Part shown: positions 7,677 to 15,459 of the stretch, in pieces
How positions within the stretch are numbered: the first letter of the stretch is position 1
Layout: every line of letters begins with the position of its first letter
From: Arthrobacter alkaliphilus
Lineage (GTDB): Bacteria > Actinomycetota > Actinomycetes > Actinomycetales > Micrococcaceae
Assembly: GCF_021483235.1 (NCBI RefSeq)
Contig: NZ_JAKEEC010000028.1
Span: 19,776 to 58,010, forward strand
Reading direction: 5' to 3'
Length of the DNA: 38,235 nucleotides
Position numbers and translations under genes: made by a program
The notes under the pieces: generated by a model
Databases searched by the model: none
What the model was told of the DNA's origin: nothing
The model's input: the letters and a program-made list of their open reading frames with translations, nothing else

Positions 7677-8983
7677 AGGACTACTCCTTCCAAGGGCTCA
7701 TAGCTGTCGCCTGCACGCCGGGAGGCTGCGAGGACCGACCGGTACGCTTTCTCAGTGTCCGCGGCCACGCGATCCCACGAGTACCGGGACCGGGCACGCC
7801 GCATGCCGGCACGCCCCATCTCGGCCCGGAGGACCGGGTCAGCCAGCAACTCCTGGACCGCTGCCGCAATCGCTTCCGGGTCGCGCGGAGGAACGTGCAG
7901 CCCCGTCCGGTGGTCGACGACGGTCTCCCGCAGGCCGCCGACCGCCGCCGCAACCACAGGAACCCCGCAAGCCATCGCTTCTAGCGGGACGATGCCGAAA
8001 GGCTCGTACCAAGGCGTGCAAGCGACGACGTCGGCGCTCCGGAAAATGCCCGGCATCGCTCCCCGCGGTACCTGGCCCAGCATCGTCACTTGATCGGCAA
8101 CGCCAAGATCCCGCGCTATTGCACGCAAGCGCTGGACTTCGGGATCTTCGTCGAGCGCCAAGGCGTCCCCGGAACCGCCGACGATGAGGAGCTCGACGTC
8201 TTCGAACCCCGCCTCGGCGAGCAACGGCAATGATTGGATGACCAGGTCAACGCCTTTCCGCGGGACCAAACGGCCGACGATGAGGATCCGGTGCTTGCGC
8301 GGGCGGGAACCCGTGCCCGAACACGCCTTGCCGTCGTAAGCGACGCGGGCGGAAGCACCGTCGTCGGACTTTCCGTTGAACAACTCAAGGTCCACGCCGC
8401 ACGGGGCAATGGACACCTTGGCCGGATTGATGCCGAGCGCCTTCAACTCGAAAACCTCGTCGGGGCAGGTCGCCACGATCCAATCGGCGGTCCGGCCCAC
8501 CCACGGCTCCAACCACGCCCGGGCTGCCGGGCTGGTGTCCGCGGCGCCTTGGTGCCGGCGCTTTACGGCGCCGAGGGCGTGGAAGGTCTGCACCACTGGG
8601 ACCTTCCCGCTTCCTTGGGCTCGACCGGCCGCCTGGAGGGCCGCGAGCCCGGACATCCAGAAATGGGCGTGCACGACGTCGGGCACGTTTTCCCCCCAGT
8701 CCTGGCAGATTCCGTCAGCCAATTGGCTCATGAACGGCAATAGATCATCCTTGGGAATGTGCTTTGCCGGGCCGGCGTCGATGTGGACCACCGTGAGTCC
8801 GTGCTCCACCGGAACCTTGGCGGGGAGGTCCGGATCGTCGCGGCGCGTGTAGACCGTGACCTGGTGCCCCCTTCGCGCCAAGTTCGAAGAGAGGGCCGCC
8901 ACATGGACGTTCTGACCCCCGGCGTCAACACCGCCCAGCGCGGCCAAGGGACTCGCATGTTCGGAAACCATGGAGATTTTCAT
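7673..8983 (-). CDS. GT4 glycosyltransferase (MshA / sucrose-phosphate-synthase-like)
   Basis: A 436-residue GT-B enzyme of family GT4. The N terminus GGVDAGGQNVHV (17-28) is typical of the MshA and sucrose-phosphate synthase branch. The C-terminal donor domain has GRLVPRKG (237-244) and the EX7E-type motif EPFGIVPLEAMACG (327-340). It probably transfers a hexose from a nucleotide sugar. The ATG at 8983 follows GAGAGGAT and overlaps the upstream stop as ATGA. Its own TGA overlaps the GTG of gmhA. Its place inside the heptose operon suggests it builds the same glycan rather than mycothiol, but this is inference. Confidence 0.82.
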   Translation of the reverse strand: MKISMVSEHASPLAALGGVDAGGQNVHVAALSSNLARRGHQVTVYTRRDDPDLPAKVPVEHGLTVVHIDAGPAKHIPKDDLLPFMSQLADGICQDWGENVPDVVHAHFWMSGLAALQAAGRAQGSGKVPVVQTFHALGAVKRRHQGAADTSPAARAWLEPWVGRTADWIVATCPDEVFELKALGINPAKVSIAPCGVDLELFNGKSDDGASARVAYDGKACSGTGSRPRKHRILIVGRLVPRKGVDLVIQSLPLLAEAGFEDVELLIVGGSGDALALDEDPEVQRLRAIARDLGVADQVTMLGQVPRGAMPGIFRSADVVACTPWYEPFGIVPLEAMACGVPVVAAAVGGLRETVVDHRTGLHVPPRDPEAIAAAVQELLADPVLRAEMGRAGMRRARSRYSWDRVAADTEKAYRSVLAASRRAGDSYEPLEGVVL

Positions 8984-10014
8984 CGATGTATCCTCTCTGT
9001 GCCATGACCGGCGAAGGCCATACCGGACGGCGGACGGGCTGGGCTGAGGTCCGCCAGGAGTTCGTCCCACGCGTCAAGGAATTTCGCCAGGCTGTAGCGC
9101 TCCAAAGCGGCCTCCCGGGCAGCCTTCCCCATATTGGAAGCGACCTCCGGCCGTTGCAAAAGATGGCGGGCGAAGCGGCTGAGCTCCGCCAGGTCGTTGG
9201 AAACCAGACCGGCTTCCGGCGGAATCGCCCGGGTAGCTTCGGTTGTTGCGAGTGCCACCACCGGCATTCCCGCATGCATCGCCTCCAATAAGGACAATCC
9301 GAGGGACGTCCAGCGCATCGGGTGCAAGTAGAGGCGGCACTTGGCCAGTTCCTGGTGGAGGTGCGTCGCCGGCACGTCGCCCGCGACCCTGATCGGCCCG
9401 GCTCCGGGATCGGAGTCCGCCAGGTGCAACGCCTCCGGCAGGCCCTCGGTGCCCATCCCGAACACCCGCAGCGGGGCAACCTGGGCGAAACCGGGGAGGA
9501 GGTCCGTTCCCGTGACCCGGCCGCGGCGGACCGGCTCGTTGACCACCACGCCCATTTCCTCGAGTTCTCCGGTGTACAGATAGCCCGGATCCGGAATTCC
9601 GTGCTCAATGACAACCGTGGGGGCCGGGCCGCTGTCCCAGATGAGCTGATTGAAGTGGGTGACATGAACCACGGGGATGTTGCGCTGTCCGGCCAAAGGA
9701 TGGACACTCGTCGGCACGTCCCCCTTCGGAGTGTTGTGCTCGACGTAGACGGCGGGCAGGTCGATTCCCGGCCGTCGCCCCAACGCCGAAGCAACGGCGT
9801 CGATTTCCTCGGGCCGCTGCAAGACAACAACATCGACGCTCCCCGGATCGATGCTGTCCAGTTCGATTTCCTTCGCCGCGTCAGGCCAGTCGCGGCCGCC
9901 GCGGCCCAAGCCCCACGCGCCGCGGTCGGGAGTCACCGGGAGGAGGTACTCATGCCGGCCCCGGATGAAGGCTTCCATCCATCCGCCGTGGACATGCCAC
10001 ACCAGGATCCGCAT
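8980..10014 (-). CDS. GT4-like glycosyltransferase, 344 residues
   Basis: The protein has a GT-B fold pattern. An N-terminal MRILVWHVHGGWMEAF start is followed by a donor domain with LGLSLLEAMHAGMPVVAL and a final LERYSLAKFLDAWDELL helix, common at the end of GT4 enzymes. The N-terminal domain is divergent and I cannot name a sugar. The start codon overlaps the upstream GT9 stop (TAATG), and its stop overlaps the next gene's start (ATGA), so it is co-translated with its neighbours. Homologues of this divergent type are often annotated simply as 'glycosyltransferase'. Confidence 0.78.
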   Translation of the reverse strand: MRILVWHVHGGWMEAFIRGRHEYLLPVTPDRGAWGLGRGGRDWPDAAKEIELDSIDPGSVDVVVLQRPEEIDAVASALGRRPGIDLPAVYVEHNTPKGDVPTSVHPLAGQRNIPVVHVTHFNQLIWDSGPAPTVVIEHGIPDPGYLYTGELEEMGVVVNEPVRRGRVTGTDLLPGFAQVAPLRVFGMGTEGLPEALHLADSDPGAGPIRVAGDVPATHLHQELAKCRLYLHPMRWTSLGLSLLEAMHAGMPVVALATTEATRAIPPEAGLVSNDLAELSRFARHLLQRPEVASNMGKAAREAALERYSLAKFLDAWDELLADLSPARPPSGMAFAGHGTERIHR

Positions 10015-11099
10015 TATTTCCCCACCTTTCTCCGGGTTGTCAGGGACGACACTCCGCCCAACAGCCGCTCAACGGCTTCGACCACCTGTTCGGGCGCGAC
10101 GGAGGCCAGGCAAGGGTGCCCCGGAACAGGACATTCGCGGGCCCGCGAGTTCGCGCAGGGTGCATCCTGGTCCCCGAGGAGTTCCAGCGGTACTCCGTAG
10201 GGCGCCCACCTGACGGCCGGGACGACCGGTGAAAACAGGCACACAACGGGAGTTCCCACAGCGGCAGCCAGATGTGCGGGTCCCGTGTTCCCGGTGACGA
10301 CGACGGCGGCCCCCTTGAGTACCTCGGCGAGGGTCCGGAGGGAGGTGCGCCCGCCCAAGTTGACGGCCGAAGGTCCGGCCACCGTCGCCGTGAGCGAGGC
10401 TTCAGCCGGGCCTCCGGTCACCACAACCCGGTGTCCGTAGGCTTCCAGCAGTTCGACGAGCGCGGCGTGATGGAGGGCGGGCCAAGCCCTGGCCGGGACG
10501 GTCGCGCCCGGATGCACCACGATGTAGCTACCTTCCCGGGTGAGTTCCTCCACAAGCCGGTCGGGCTCCTTGGCAGGAGCGATGCGCAACTTGCCATCGT
10601 CCCCCGACGGGAGCTCGAATCCGGCGGCCCGGGCTATCCCCAACGCGCGGATCGCCTCGGGCTGGTCTTCAACGAAGTCCTCGCCGGGCTTGAGGCGGAC
10701 ATCCAAGAGCGACCCGGCGTAATCGGTGGACGCGCCCGTGATTCGTTCAACGCCGGCCAGGCGCAGCAACAAGGCGAGGGGCAGTGGGGACTGATGGAAG
10801 GACGTGAGGATAACGGCTTCGTCGATCCTGGAAGCGCGGACAAAATCCACCAGCCTGTTCGTCAATTCGGCATCCGCGGCCGGTGCGGGGTTCGCGATCC
10901 AGGGGCAGGGCCATGTGTGTGTCTCCGTGACGCTCGGCAACATCTGGCCGGCGCTTGCACCCTCCGGGCCGCACAAGAGCAGGACATCGTTGGGACGGCT
11001 CCCGTCGGGTTTCTTCCCATGAGCCACGGCCCTCAAAGCGGGGCCCGCGAGGAGGACGTCTCCCATGCTGTCCAGCCGGGCAACCAGGACGCGGCTCAT
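10014..11099 (-). CDS. GT9 (heptosyltransferase-like) glycosyltransferase 2
   Basis: A 361-residue GT9 protein with VLVARLDSMGDVLLAGPALR at the N terminus, VVHPGATVPARAWP at the start of the second domain, and VTGNTGPAHLAAAVGTPVV as the family signature. The C-terminal CANSRARECPVPGHPC segment is a cysteine-containing tail also seen in some LPS heptosyltransferases. The ATG at 11099 overlaps the gmhB stop as ATGA. The in-frame upstream extension reads through the gmhB repeats and is rejected. It most likely uses the NDP-heptose made by GmhA, HldE and GmhB; the acceptor is unknown. Confidence 0.84.
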   Translation of the reverse strand: MSRVLVARLDSMGDVLLAGPALRAVAHGKKPDGSRPNDVLLLCGPEGASAGQMLPSVTETHTWPCPWIANPAPAADAELTNRLVDFVRASRIDEAVILTSFHQSPLPLALLLRLAGVERITGASTDYAGSLLDVRLKPGEDFVEDQPEAIRALGIARAAGFELPSGDDGKLRIAPAKEPDRLVEELTREGSYIVVHPGATVPARAWPALHHAALVELLEAYGHRVVVTGGPAEASLTATVAGPSAVNLGGRTSLRTLAEVLKGAAVVVTGNTGPAHLAAAVGTPVVCLFSPVVPAVRWAPYGVPLELLGDQDAPCANSRARECPVPGHPCLASVAPEQVVEAVERLLGGVSSLTTRRKVGK

Positions 11100-11704
11100 G
11101 GGCGCCCTCCCCGGGGGACTTGGCCGACGGGGACTTGGCCGACGGGGACTTGGCCGTGCGGCGGCGTCGGCGGCGTCGGCGGTCCAAGCAGGATATCCAC
11201 AGCGTGCCACAAGTCGCGGGCCACGACCCCGGCGCATTCCACTTCCTCAACCCGGGTGGCAGGCGTCGGCACCAGGACGTGCCGGACGCCGGCGGCCCTC
11301 GCTGCCTCGACATCCACTCCAATATCGCCCACGTAGGCCACCTCGTCCGGTGCCACTCCAAGACGGCGGCAGGCATTGATGATCATTCCGGGGGCAGGCT
11401 TCCGGCATCCGCAGTTGTCTTCCTGCCGGTGCGGACACACTTCCCAGACGTCGAAAGGTCCGAACAGCTGATCGATCCGGCGGTTGACTGCATCAACCTG
11501 GCTGAGCGAAAGCAAGCCGCGCGCAACGCCCGACTGGTTGCTCGCCACGCCGGTGGCCAGTCCCGCCGAGCGAACCCGATCCACTGCCGCCCGGGCATGA
11601 TCCATGGCCCGCACGAGTCGTGGATCGCCGTTATACGGCACATCGACCACCAGCGTTCCATCGCGGTCAAACAGGACCGCTTTCAACGTTCCAGTTCCTC
11701 CCAT
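11096..11704 (-). CDS. gmhB: D,D-heptose 1,7-bisphosphate 7-phosphatase (HAD family)
   Basis: About 202 residues with HAD phosphatase motifs: DRDGT with Asp13 and Asp15, ASNQSG, Lys102 and VGD with Asp127. The set C90-x-H92 ... C98-x-C100 is the zinc-binding loop that marks GmhB within the histidinol-phosphatase-like HADs. GmhB removes the C7 phosphate from heptose-1,7-bisphosphate before nucleotidyl transfer. The start is uncertain: ATG 11704 is given, but TTG at 11686 has a better Shine-Dalgarno (GGGAGGA) and would give the common MKAVLFDRDGT start. The C terminus carries Pro-rich and GQVPV repeats. It is the first gene of the coupled operon and is divergent from GT9 gene 3. Confidence 0.87.
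   Translation of the reverse strand: MGGTGTLKAVLFDRDGTLVVDVPYNGDPRLVRAMDHARAAVDRVRSAGLATGVASNQSGVARGLLSLSQVDAVNRRIDQLFGPFDVWEVCPHRQEDNCGCRKPAPGMIINACRRLGVAPDEVAYVGDIGVDVEAARAAGVRHVLVPTPATRVEEVECAGVVARDLWHAVDILLGPPTPPTPPHGQVPVGQVPVGQVPRGGRP
11114..11158. repeat. 15-bp tandem repeat in the 3' end of gmhB
   Basis: Three consecutive units of GGGGACTTGGCCGAC, the third ending GTG, encode repeated GQVPV on the minus strand. Next to them are short GGCGTCGGC-type repeats encoding TPPTPP. Because 15 is a multiple of three, copy number can change without shifting the frame. This tail lies outside the HAD fold. Confidence 0.8.
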
Positions 11705-11812
11705 ACCCGCAAAGTTCCCCACTTCTCCTTCGCTAAACAGCACGGTGCGGAGAAGTTTCCTTCCGCCGTCGACGTCCGGGCAGTGCCGCTAGACTCCAAG
11801 CGGGAGGCGTGA

Positions 11813-12781
11813 ATGGATACTGCTGGGACTAATGAACAACCTTTGCTGCTAGCCCTCCGGGCGCTCAAACTCGGCGATTTGCTCGTAGCGGTGCCTGCAC
11901 TTCGCGGCCTCCGGCGAGCCTTCCCGGGCCATCGGATCCTTTATGCGGCCCCCGCGTGGCTTGGCGACGCGATCGAACTTGTGGGCGGCATCGATAACCT
12001 TGCGACGCCCGGACTCGATGATCCTTTGGCGATCCAACCCGGGACAGTGGACGTTGCGGTGAACCTGCATGGAAACGGACCCGAGAGCCGGCAACGGATC
12101 AATGAACTGCGTGCCCGGCAGATCATCGCGCACCGCGCCGACGGCGTCCAGGGGCCGGAGTGGACCAACGGGCTTCACGAGCGGGAGCGTTGGACCCGGT
12201 TGCTCGCCTGGCACGGCATCGACGCTGATCCGCTGGATTACCGCCTCAAGAAGCCTGCATTGGCGTCGCGTTTTCCCGGCGCTACCGTGGTGCACGTCGG
12301 GGCTGCGTACGGCAGCAGGTTATGGCCCGTGGAGCGATTCGCCGAGGTTGCGGCGGAACTCGCCAAAGCAGGACACCAGGTGGTCCTTACTGGCAGCACT
12401 TCCGAGCGTGAACGCGCCGTGGAGACCGCCAGATTGGCTAACCTCAAGGGAGCAAAGCTCGACGACGGCGCGGTGCTGGCAGGGCAGCAGAGCCTCGCCG
12501 AATTCGCGGCTACTGTTGGCGAAGCCCGGCTCGTCGTGTCGGCCGACACCGGTGCTGCACACTTGGCTTCCGCCTACGATCGACCGTCCGTGGTGTTGTT
12601 CGGCCCGGCGCCTGCCGAGGAATGGGGTCCGCCGCCGGGACCGCACGTGGTGCTCACCGCCGTCGAACGCCGGCGCGGTGACGTATTCGCGGCTGATCCT
12701 GATCCCGCGCTCCTGGCCGTCAGCGTCGGCGACGTCCTTCAGGCAATTCAGGGATTGGGTCGTTGGAGCGAGGACCGTTAA
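11813..12781 (+). CDS. GT9 (heptosyltransferase-like) glycosyltransferase 3
   Basis: A 322-residue, comparatively short GT9 member. It shows LALRALKLGDLLVAVPALR, VVHVGAAYGSRLWPVERFAE and VSADTGAAHLASAYDRPSVV, so both halves of the GT9 fold are present. The ATG at 11813 has GGGAGG six bases upstream. It is divergent from gmhB, which puts it on the opposite transcript but in the same cluster. The last 62 bp overlap the 3' end of the convergent sigma factor gene. Its sugar donor is presumably NDP-heptose, as for the other two; this is inferred. Confidence 0.82.
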   Translation: MDTAGTNEQPLLLALRALKLGDLLVAVPALRGLRRAFPGHRILYAAPAWLGDAIELVGGIDNLATPGLDDPLAIQPGTVDVAVNLHGNGPESRQRINELRARQIIAHRADGVQGPEWTNGLHERERWTRLLAWHGIDADPLDYRLKKPALASRFPGATVVHVGAAYGSRLWPVERFAEVAAELAKAGHQVVLTGSTSERERAVETARLANLKGAKLDDGAVLAGQQSLAEFAATVGEARLVVSADTGAAHLASAYDRPSVVLFGPAPAEEWGPPPGPHVVLTAVERRRGDVFAADPDPALLAVSVGDVLQAIQGLGRWSEDR

Positions 12782-13535
12782 GGTCGCGGTTTTCATCCAG
12801 GAGGGTTTTTTGGAGGGAGACCAGGATCCGCGCGAGCCTTCGAGAAACCTGCATTTGGGACATCCCGAGTGCCTCGGCAATGCTCGACTGTATCTCCTCG
12901 CGGTAATAGCGCCGGTAAAGCAGGTGACGGTCCTCCGCGCTGAGACCGCGGATGGCATTACGCAAAGCTAGGACATCTTCCAGCCGTTCTGTCGGCGAGC
13001 CTGGTGCGGCGAGGCAGGAATGCAAGGATTCGGCGCTTTCGGGTGCCGGCGCATCTAAGGAGTCGGGTCGCTTGCTGGTTCCGGCGGTCAATGCCTCCCG
13101 AACCTGCCCGGCGCTGAGCCCGAGCTCCACTGCAACCTCGTCGGGGGACGGGGTCCGCCGCAGTTTCTGGGACATTTCCTCCATGCGTGCCAACACCTCG
13201 CGGCGGAGGTCCTGGACTGTCCTTGGGGGGCGCACTACCCAGCAGTGGTCCCGGAGATATCTTTTGACCTCGCCGGCTATCGTGGGTGCGGCGTAGGCCG
13301 GGAAGCTGGCCCCCTTCGACTCATCGAAGCCGCGGGCTGCTTTGATCAAGCCCATGTAGGCGACTTGCCGAACGTCGTCGAGGTCGTTGGATCGCGAGGA
13401 ATAGCGGCACGCAATGGAATTCGCCAAGTACAAGTGGTCAAGGACCAAACCGTCTTGGAAGCTGCGCCGGATGCTCCCTTCAGGGGTTTGCCCGGCGTGA
13501 ACGCTGTTAAAGTGCTGTGTCCCGGTGGATGGCAT
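12720..13535 (-). CDS. Alternative sigma factor, SigB/SigF/SigG-like (sigma-70 group 3)
   Basis: A 271-residue sigma factor with region 2 at about 31-100 (including DLDDVRQVAYMGLIKAARGF), region 3 at about 105-165, and region 4 at about 185-245, where EALGMSQMQVSRRLARI is the HTH. The architecture fits stress and sporulation-type group 3 sigma factors rather than ECF factors. No anti-sigma or anti-anti-sigma gene is adjacent, unlike the usual RsbW/UsfX pairing, so its control must lie elsewhere. The ATG at 13535 is preceded by GAGG at proper distance. Its last 62 bp overlap the convergent GT9 gene. It is divergent from a SRPBCC gene across a palindrome-rich gap. Confidence 0.85.
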   Translation of the reverse strand: MPSTGTQHFNSVHAGQTPEGSIRRSFQDGLVLDHLYLANSIACRYSSRSNDLDDVRQVAYMGLIKAARGFDESKGASFPAYAAPTIAGEVKRYLRDHCWVVRPPRTVQDLRREVLARMEEMSQKLRRTPSPDEVAVELGLSAGQVREALTAGTSKRPDSLDAPAPESAESLHSCLAAPGSPTERLEDVLALRNAIRGLSAEDRHLLYRRYYREEIQSSIAEALGMSQMQVSRRLARILVSLQKTLLDENRDLNGPRSNDPIPELPEGRRRR

Positions 13536-13582
13536 CGGACCTCGATCCTTGGCCTTTCGCGGACGGGCCGGCTGCTCGACCC

Positions 13583-13603
13583 TAAAGTAAGCGACTTACT
13601 TTA
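13583..13603. promoter_or_regulatory. Perfect 21-bp palindrome, candidate operator
   Basis: TAAAGTAAG and CTTACTTTA are perfect 9-bp arms around CGA. The element sits 48 bp upstream of the sigma factor start and 123 bp upstream of the divergent SRPBCC gene. Short AT-rich palindromes with CTTACT words are typical binding sites for dimeric HTH repressors; the protein is unknown. Confidence 0.55.
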
Positions 13604-13609
13604 AAAGGA

Positions 13610-13646
13610 AAGCATGCTTACTATTTTCTTTCAACGGGGCTAGGCT
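13610..13646 (+). promoter_or_regulatory. AAGCATGCTTA palindrome with a possible promoter for the SRPBCC gene
   Basis: AAGCATGCTTA (13610-13620) overlaps a possible -35 (TTACTA, 13618-13623). That hexamer is 17 bp from a TANNNT-type -10, TAGGCT (13641-13646), and would give a leader of about 70 nt. The same AAGCATGCTTA word recurs in front of the PrsW-like gene at 37096-37106, which suggests a shared regulator. Confidence 0.4.
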
Positions 13647-13725
13647 CGAAGAGTAGCTCCATCCGGGAATCGCCGGGATCAGACCATTCCAACTGATGAC
13701 GAAACGAACATGAGGAGATTCACAG

Positions 13726-14256
13726 ATGCATACAGTCACAAAGGCCGTTGAAGTTGAGGTTCCCGTGTCTGTCGCCTACAACCAGTGGACACAATTCGAG
13801 TCTTTCCCACGCTTCATGAGCGGCGTGGAAGAAGTCCGCCAAATCGACGACGCCACCCTGCACTTCTCCACAAAGATCGCAGGCGTCAAACGTGAATATG
13901 ATGCCCGGATCACCGAACAGGTCCCGGACACCGTGATCAGCTGGGAAAGCCTGGAGCAACCCCGCAACGCAGGATCCGTCCAGTTCGACTCCCTCGGTCC
14001 GGCCCGCTCAGGCGTGCGGGTCACCCTCGAATGGGAGCCGGCGACCCTCACGGAAAAGGCAGGCGCCGCACTGTCGGCGGACGAAATGCAAGTGGCTGCG
14101 GACCTGGACAAATTCAAGGACTTCATCGAAGACCGTCAACGCGAGACCGGCGCCTGGCGCGGGACCGTGGGCGGCGCCGACGTCGAAGGTGGCGGCCCGC
14201 TCGGGAACGACGTGGCGCAGGGGCGAACCATGGAAGGCGGAACGCCCACCATCTGA
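13726..14256 (+). CDS. SRPBCC (START-like) family protein
   Basis: A 176-residue protein. The first 140 residues match the polyketide cyclase/dehydrase-like SRPBCC fold: an EVEVPVSVAYNQWTQFESFP start, then FMSGVEEVRQIDD. Such proteins bind hydrophobic ligands, and many actinobacterial members are stress-associated with no known reaction. The tail after about residue 140 is Gly-rich and disordered. The ATG at 13726 follows AGGAG. It is divergent from the sigma factor and may belong to its regulon; that link is only positional. Confidence 0.78.
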   Translation: MHTVTKAVEVEVPVSVAYNQWTQFESFPRFMSGVEEVRQIDDATLHFSTKIAGVKREYDARITEQVPDTVISWESLEQPRNAGSVQFDSLGPARSGVRVTLEWEPATLTEKAGAALSADEMQVAADLDKFKDFIEDRQRETGAWRGTVGGADVEGGGPLGNDVAQGRTMEGGTPTI

Positions 14257-14270
14257 GACTAAATGCGTGT

Positions 14271-15116
14271 CTAGAGGAGGCTTCGCAGCACCAAGGCCGC
14301 GCCGTCGTCGTACACCGACGCGGTGACCTCGTCCGCGACGGCGAGCACTTCCCCGGGAGCCTGGCCCATGGCTACGCCGCGCCCGGCCCAACTGAGCATC
14401 TCGATGTCGTTTCGTCCGTCGCCGACTGCAACCGTGTGGTGCGGGTGCGTGCCGAGCCGCTGGCGCAGTTGCTCCAAGGCGCTGGCCTTGGTGACCCCGG
14501 CGGCGGCGATATCCAGCCAGGCCGTCCAGCCCACCGAGTAGGTGACCCCGGACAATCCGACCGAGCGGATCGCGCTGGAGAATTCCTCGGCGGTGTTCTC
14601 GCTGCTGAACACCACAACGCGCACCGCAGTGGCCTCAAGCATGGTCTGGAAATCTACGCCGATGGCCTCAACGCCGAAGCTGGCGTCCTGGAATCGCTCG
14701 GTGGAGAGGAAATTCCCGTCCTCGTCCTCGAGTGCGTACTTTGCCGACGGGAGCTGCTCGCGAAGGGCCCTGAGCGCGGGGGCGGGATCGAAAGTGGCCT
14801 TGTGGATGACCTCGTAGCCCGCGTCGAGTTCAGGGTCGAGCCGCAAGGTGACACCGCCGTTGCAGCACACGGCATAGCCGCGTTCCAGGCCGATCTGTTC
14901 AATGATGGGCAGGGTGGCGTTCAATGAACGGCCGGTGGCGATCAAGACGTCATGGCCGTGAGCGACAACCGCTTTTGCGGCCTCGCGCACACCAGGAGAC
15001 ATGTGGCCATCGTGATCCACGAGGGTTCCGTCGACGTCCAACGCGACCATGAGTTTGTGATTCGAATTCCGCTGGTCATCGATGCCAGCGACTGAGGTAT
15101 CAGTCAAAATAGTCAT
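14271..15116 (-). CDS. Cof-type HAD-IIB phosphatase
   Basis: About 281 residues. HAD motifs: DVDGTL with Asp27 and Asp29, ATGRS, and GDGRNDIEML near the C terminus, which together define the Cof/HAD-IIB group of small-molecule phosphatases. Typical substrates are sugar phosphates, FMN or PLP; none can be assigned here. The chosen start ATG 15116 lacks a Shine-Dalgarno, and its upstream region holds DnaA-box-like sequences and a long palindrome. The stop lies 14 bp from the SRPBCC stop in a convergent arrangement. Confidence 0.8.
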   Translation of the reverse strand: MTILTDTSVAGIDDQRNSNHKLMVALDVDGTLVDHDGHMSPGVREAAKAVVAHGHDVLIATGRSLNATLPIIEQIGLERGYAVCCNGGVTLRLDPELDAGYEVIHKATFDPAPALRALREQLPSAKYALEDEDGNFLSTERFQDASFGVEAIGVDFQTMLEATAVRVVVFSSENTAEEFSSAIRSVGLSGVTYSVGWTAWLDIAAAGVTKASALEQLRQRLGTHPHHTVAVGDGRNDIEMLSWAGRGVAMGQAPGEVLAVADEVTASVYDDGAALVLRSLL

Positions 15117-15231
15117 GCCTACAGTGAAGCAGACACCACGGACGCCAGCTAGGACGCAGGCCACAGCAAGGGATTAACAGGCGGTGAATACTCCCACCTT
15201 GTCCACAGTCCCGCTCCACCTTTTGCGGACA

Positions 15232-15257
15232 ATTCATCCCCGCGCGCGGGGATGAAT
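15232..15257. repeat. Perfect 26-bp palindrome
   Basis: ATTCATCCCCGCG is followed directly by its reverse complement with no spacer, a perfect 13+13 palindrome. A further 4 bp on each side (GCGG 15225-15228, CCGC 15258-15261) pair if three bases are bulged. It lies between DnaA-box-like words. It could be an operator, a cruciform or an mRNA hairpin in the HAD leader. Confidence 0.7.
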
Positions 15258-15401
15258 CCGCCACAAGGCGATGAATTTCCTCAAATTATCCACATGGGCC
15301 AAGTCAGGGATATTCCAGCGAGCTGGAGAGTTCGACGGCGATGCGAAGTATCTGCGAGACGAGTACCTTGGAGGCCTCCCCCTCGATCGGACAAAGAAAA
15401 T

Positions 15402-15459
15402 CCCCGGCTAGCGGCGCATTCACCATGGGACGCGATGGTGAATTCGCCGTTAGCCGGGG
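15402..15459 (-). terminator. Intrinsic terminator of serS
   Basis: Arms 15402-15426 and 15435-15459 pair at 23 of 25 positions around an 8-nt loop. Read on the minus strand, the stem ends in GGGG and is followed by ATTTTCTTTG, a T-rich tail. It starts 25 bp after the serS stop, the expected place for a rho-independent terminator. Confidence 0.8.

Noticed and set aside
1999..12781. LPS core gene cluster from a Gram-negative by recent transfer
   Set aside because: Base composition and start-codon use match the neighbours, and no lipid A, O-antigen ligase, flippase or mobile element is seen; a resident actinobacterial cluster is more likely.
15199..15294. Chromosomal or plasmid replication origin
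   Set aside because: Only three DnaA-box-like words, no AT-rich unwinding region, and no dnaA, dnaN or rep gene nearby.
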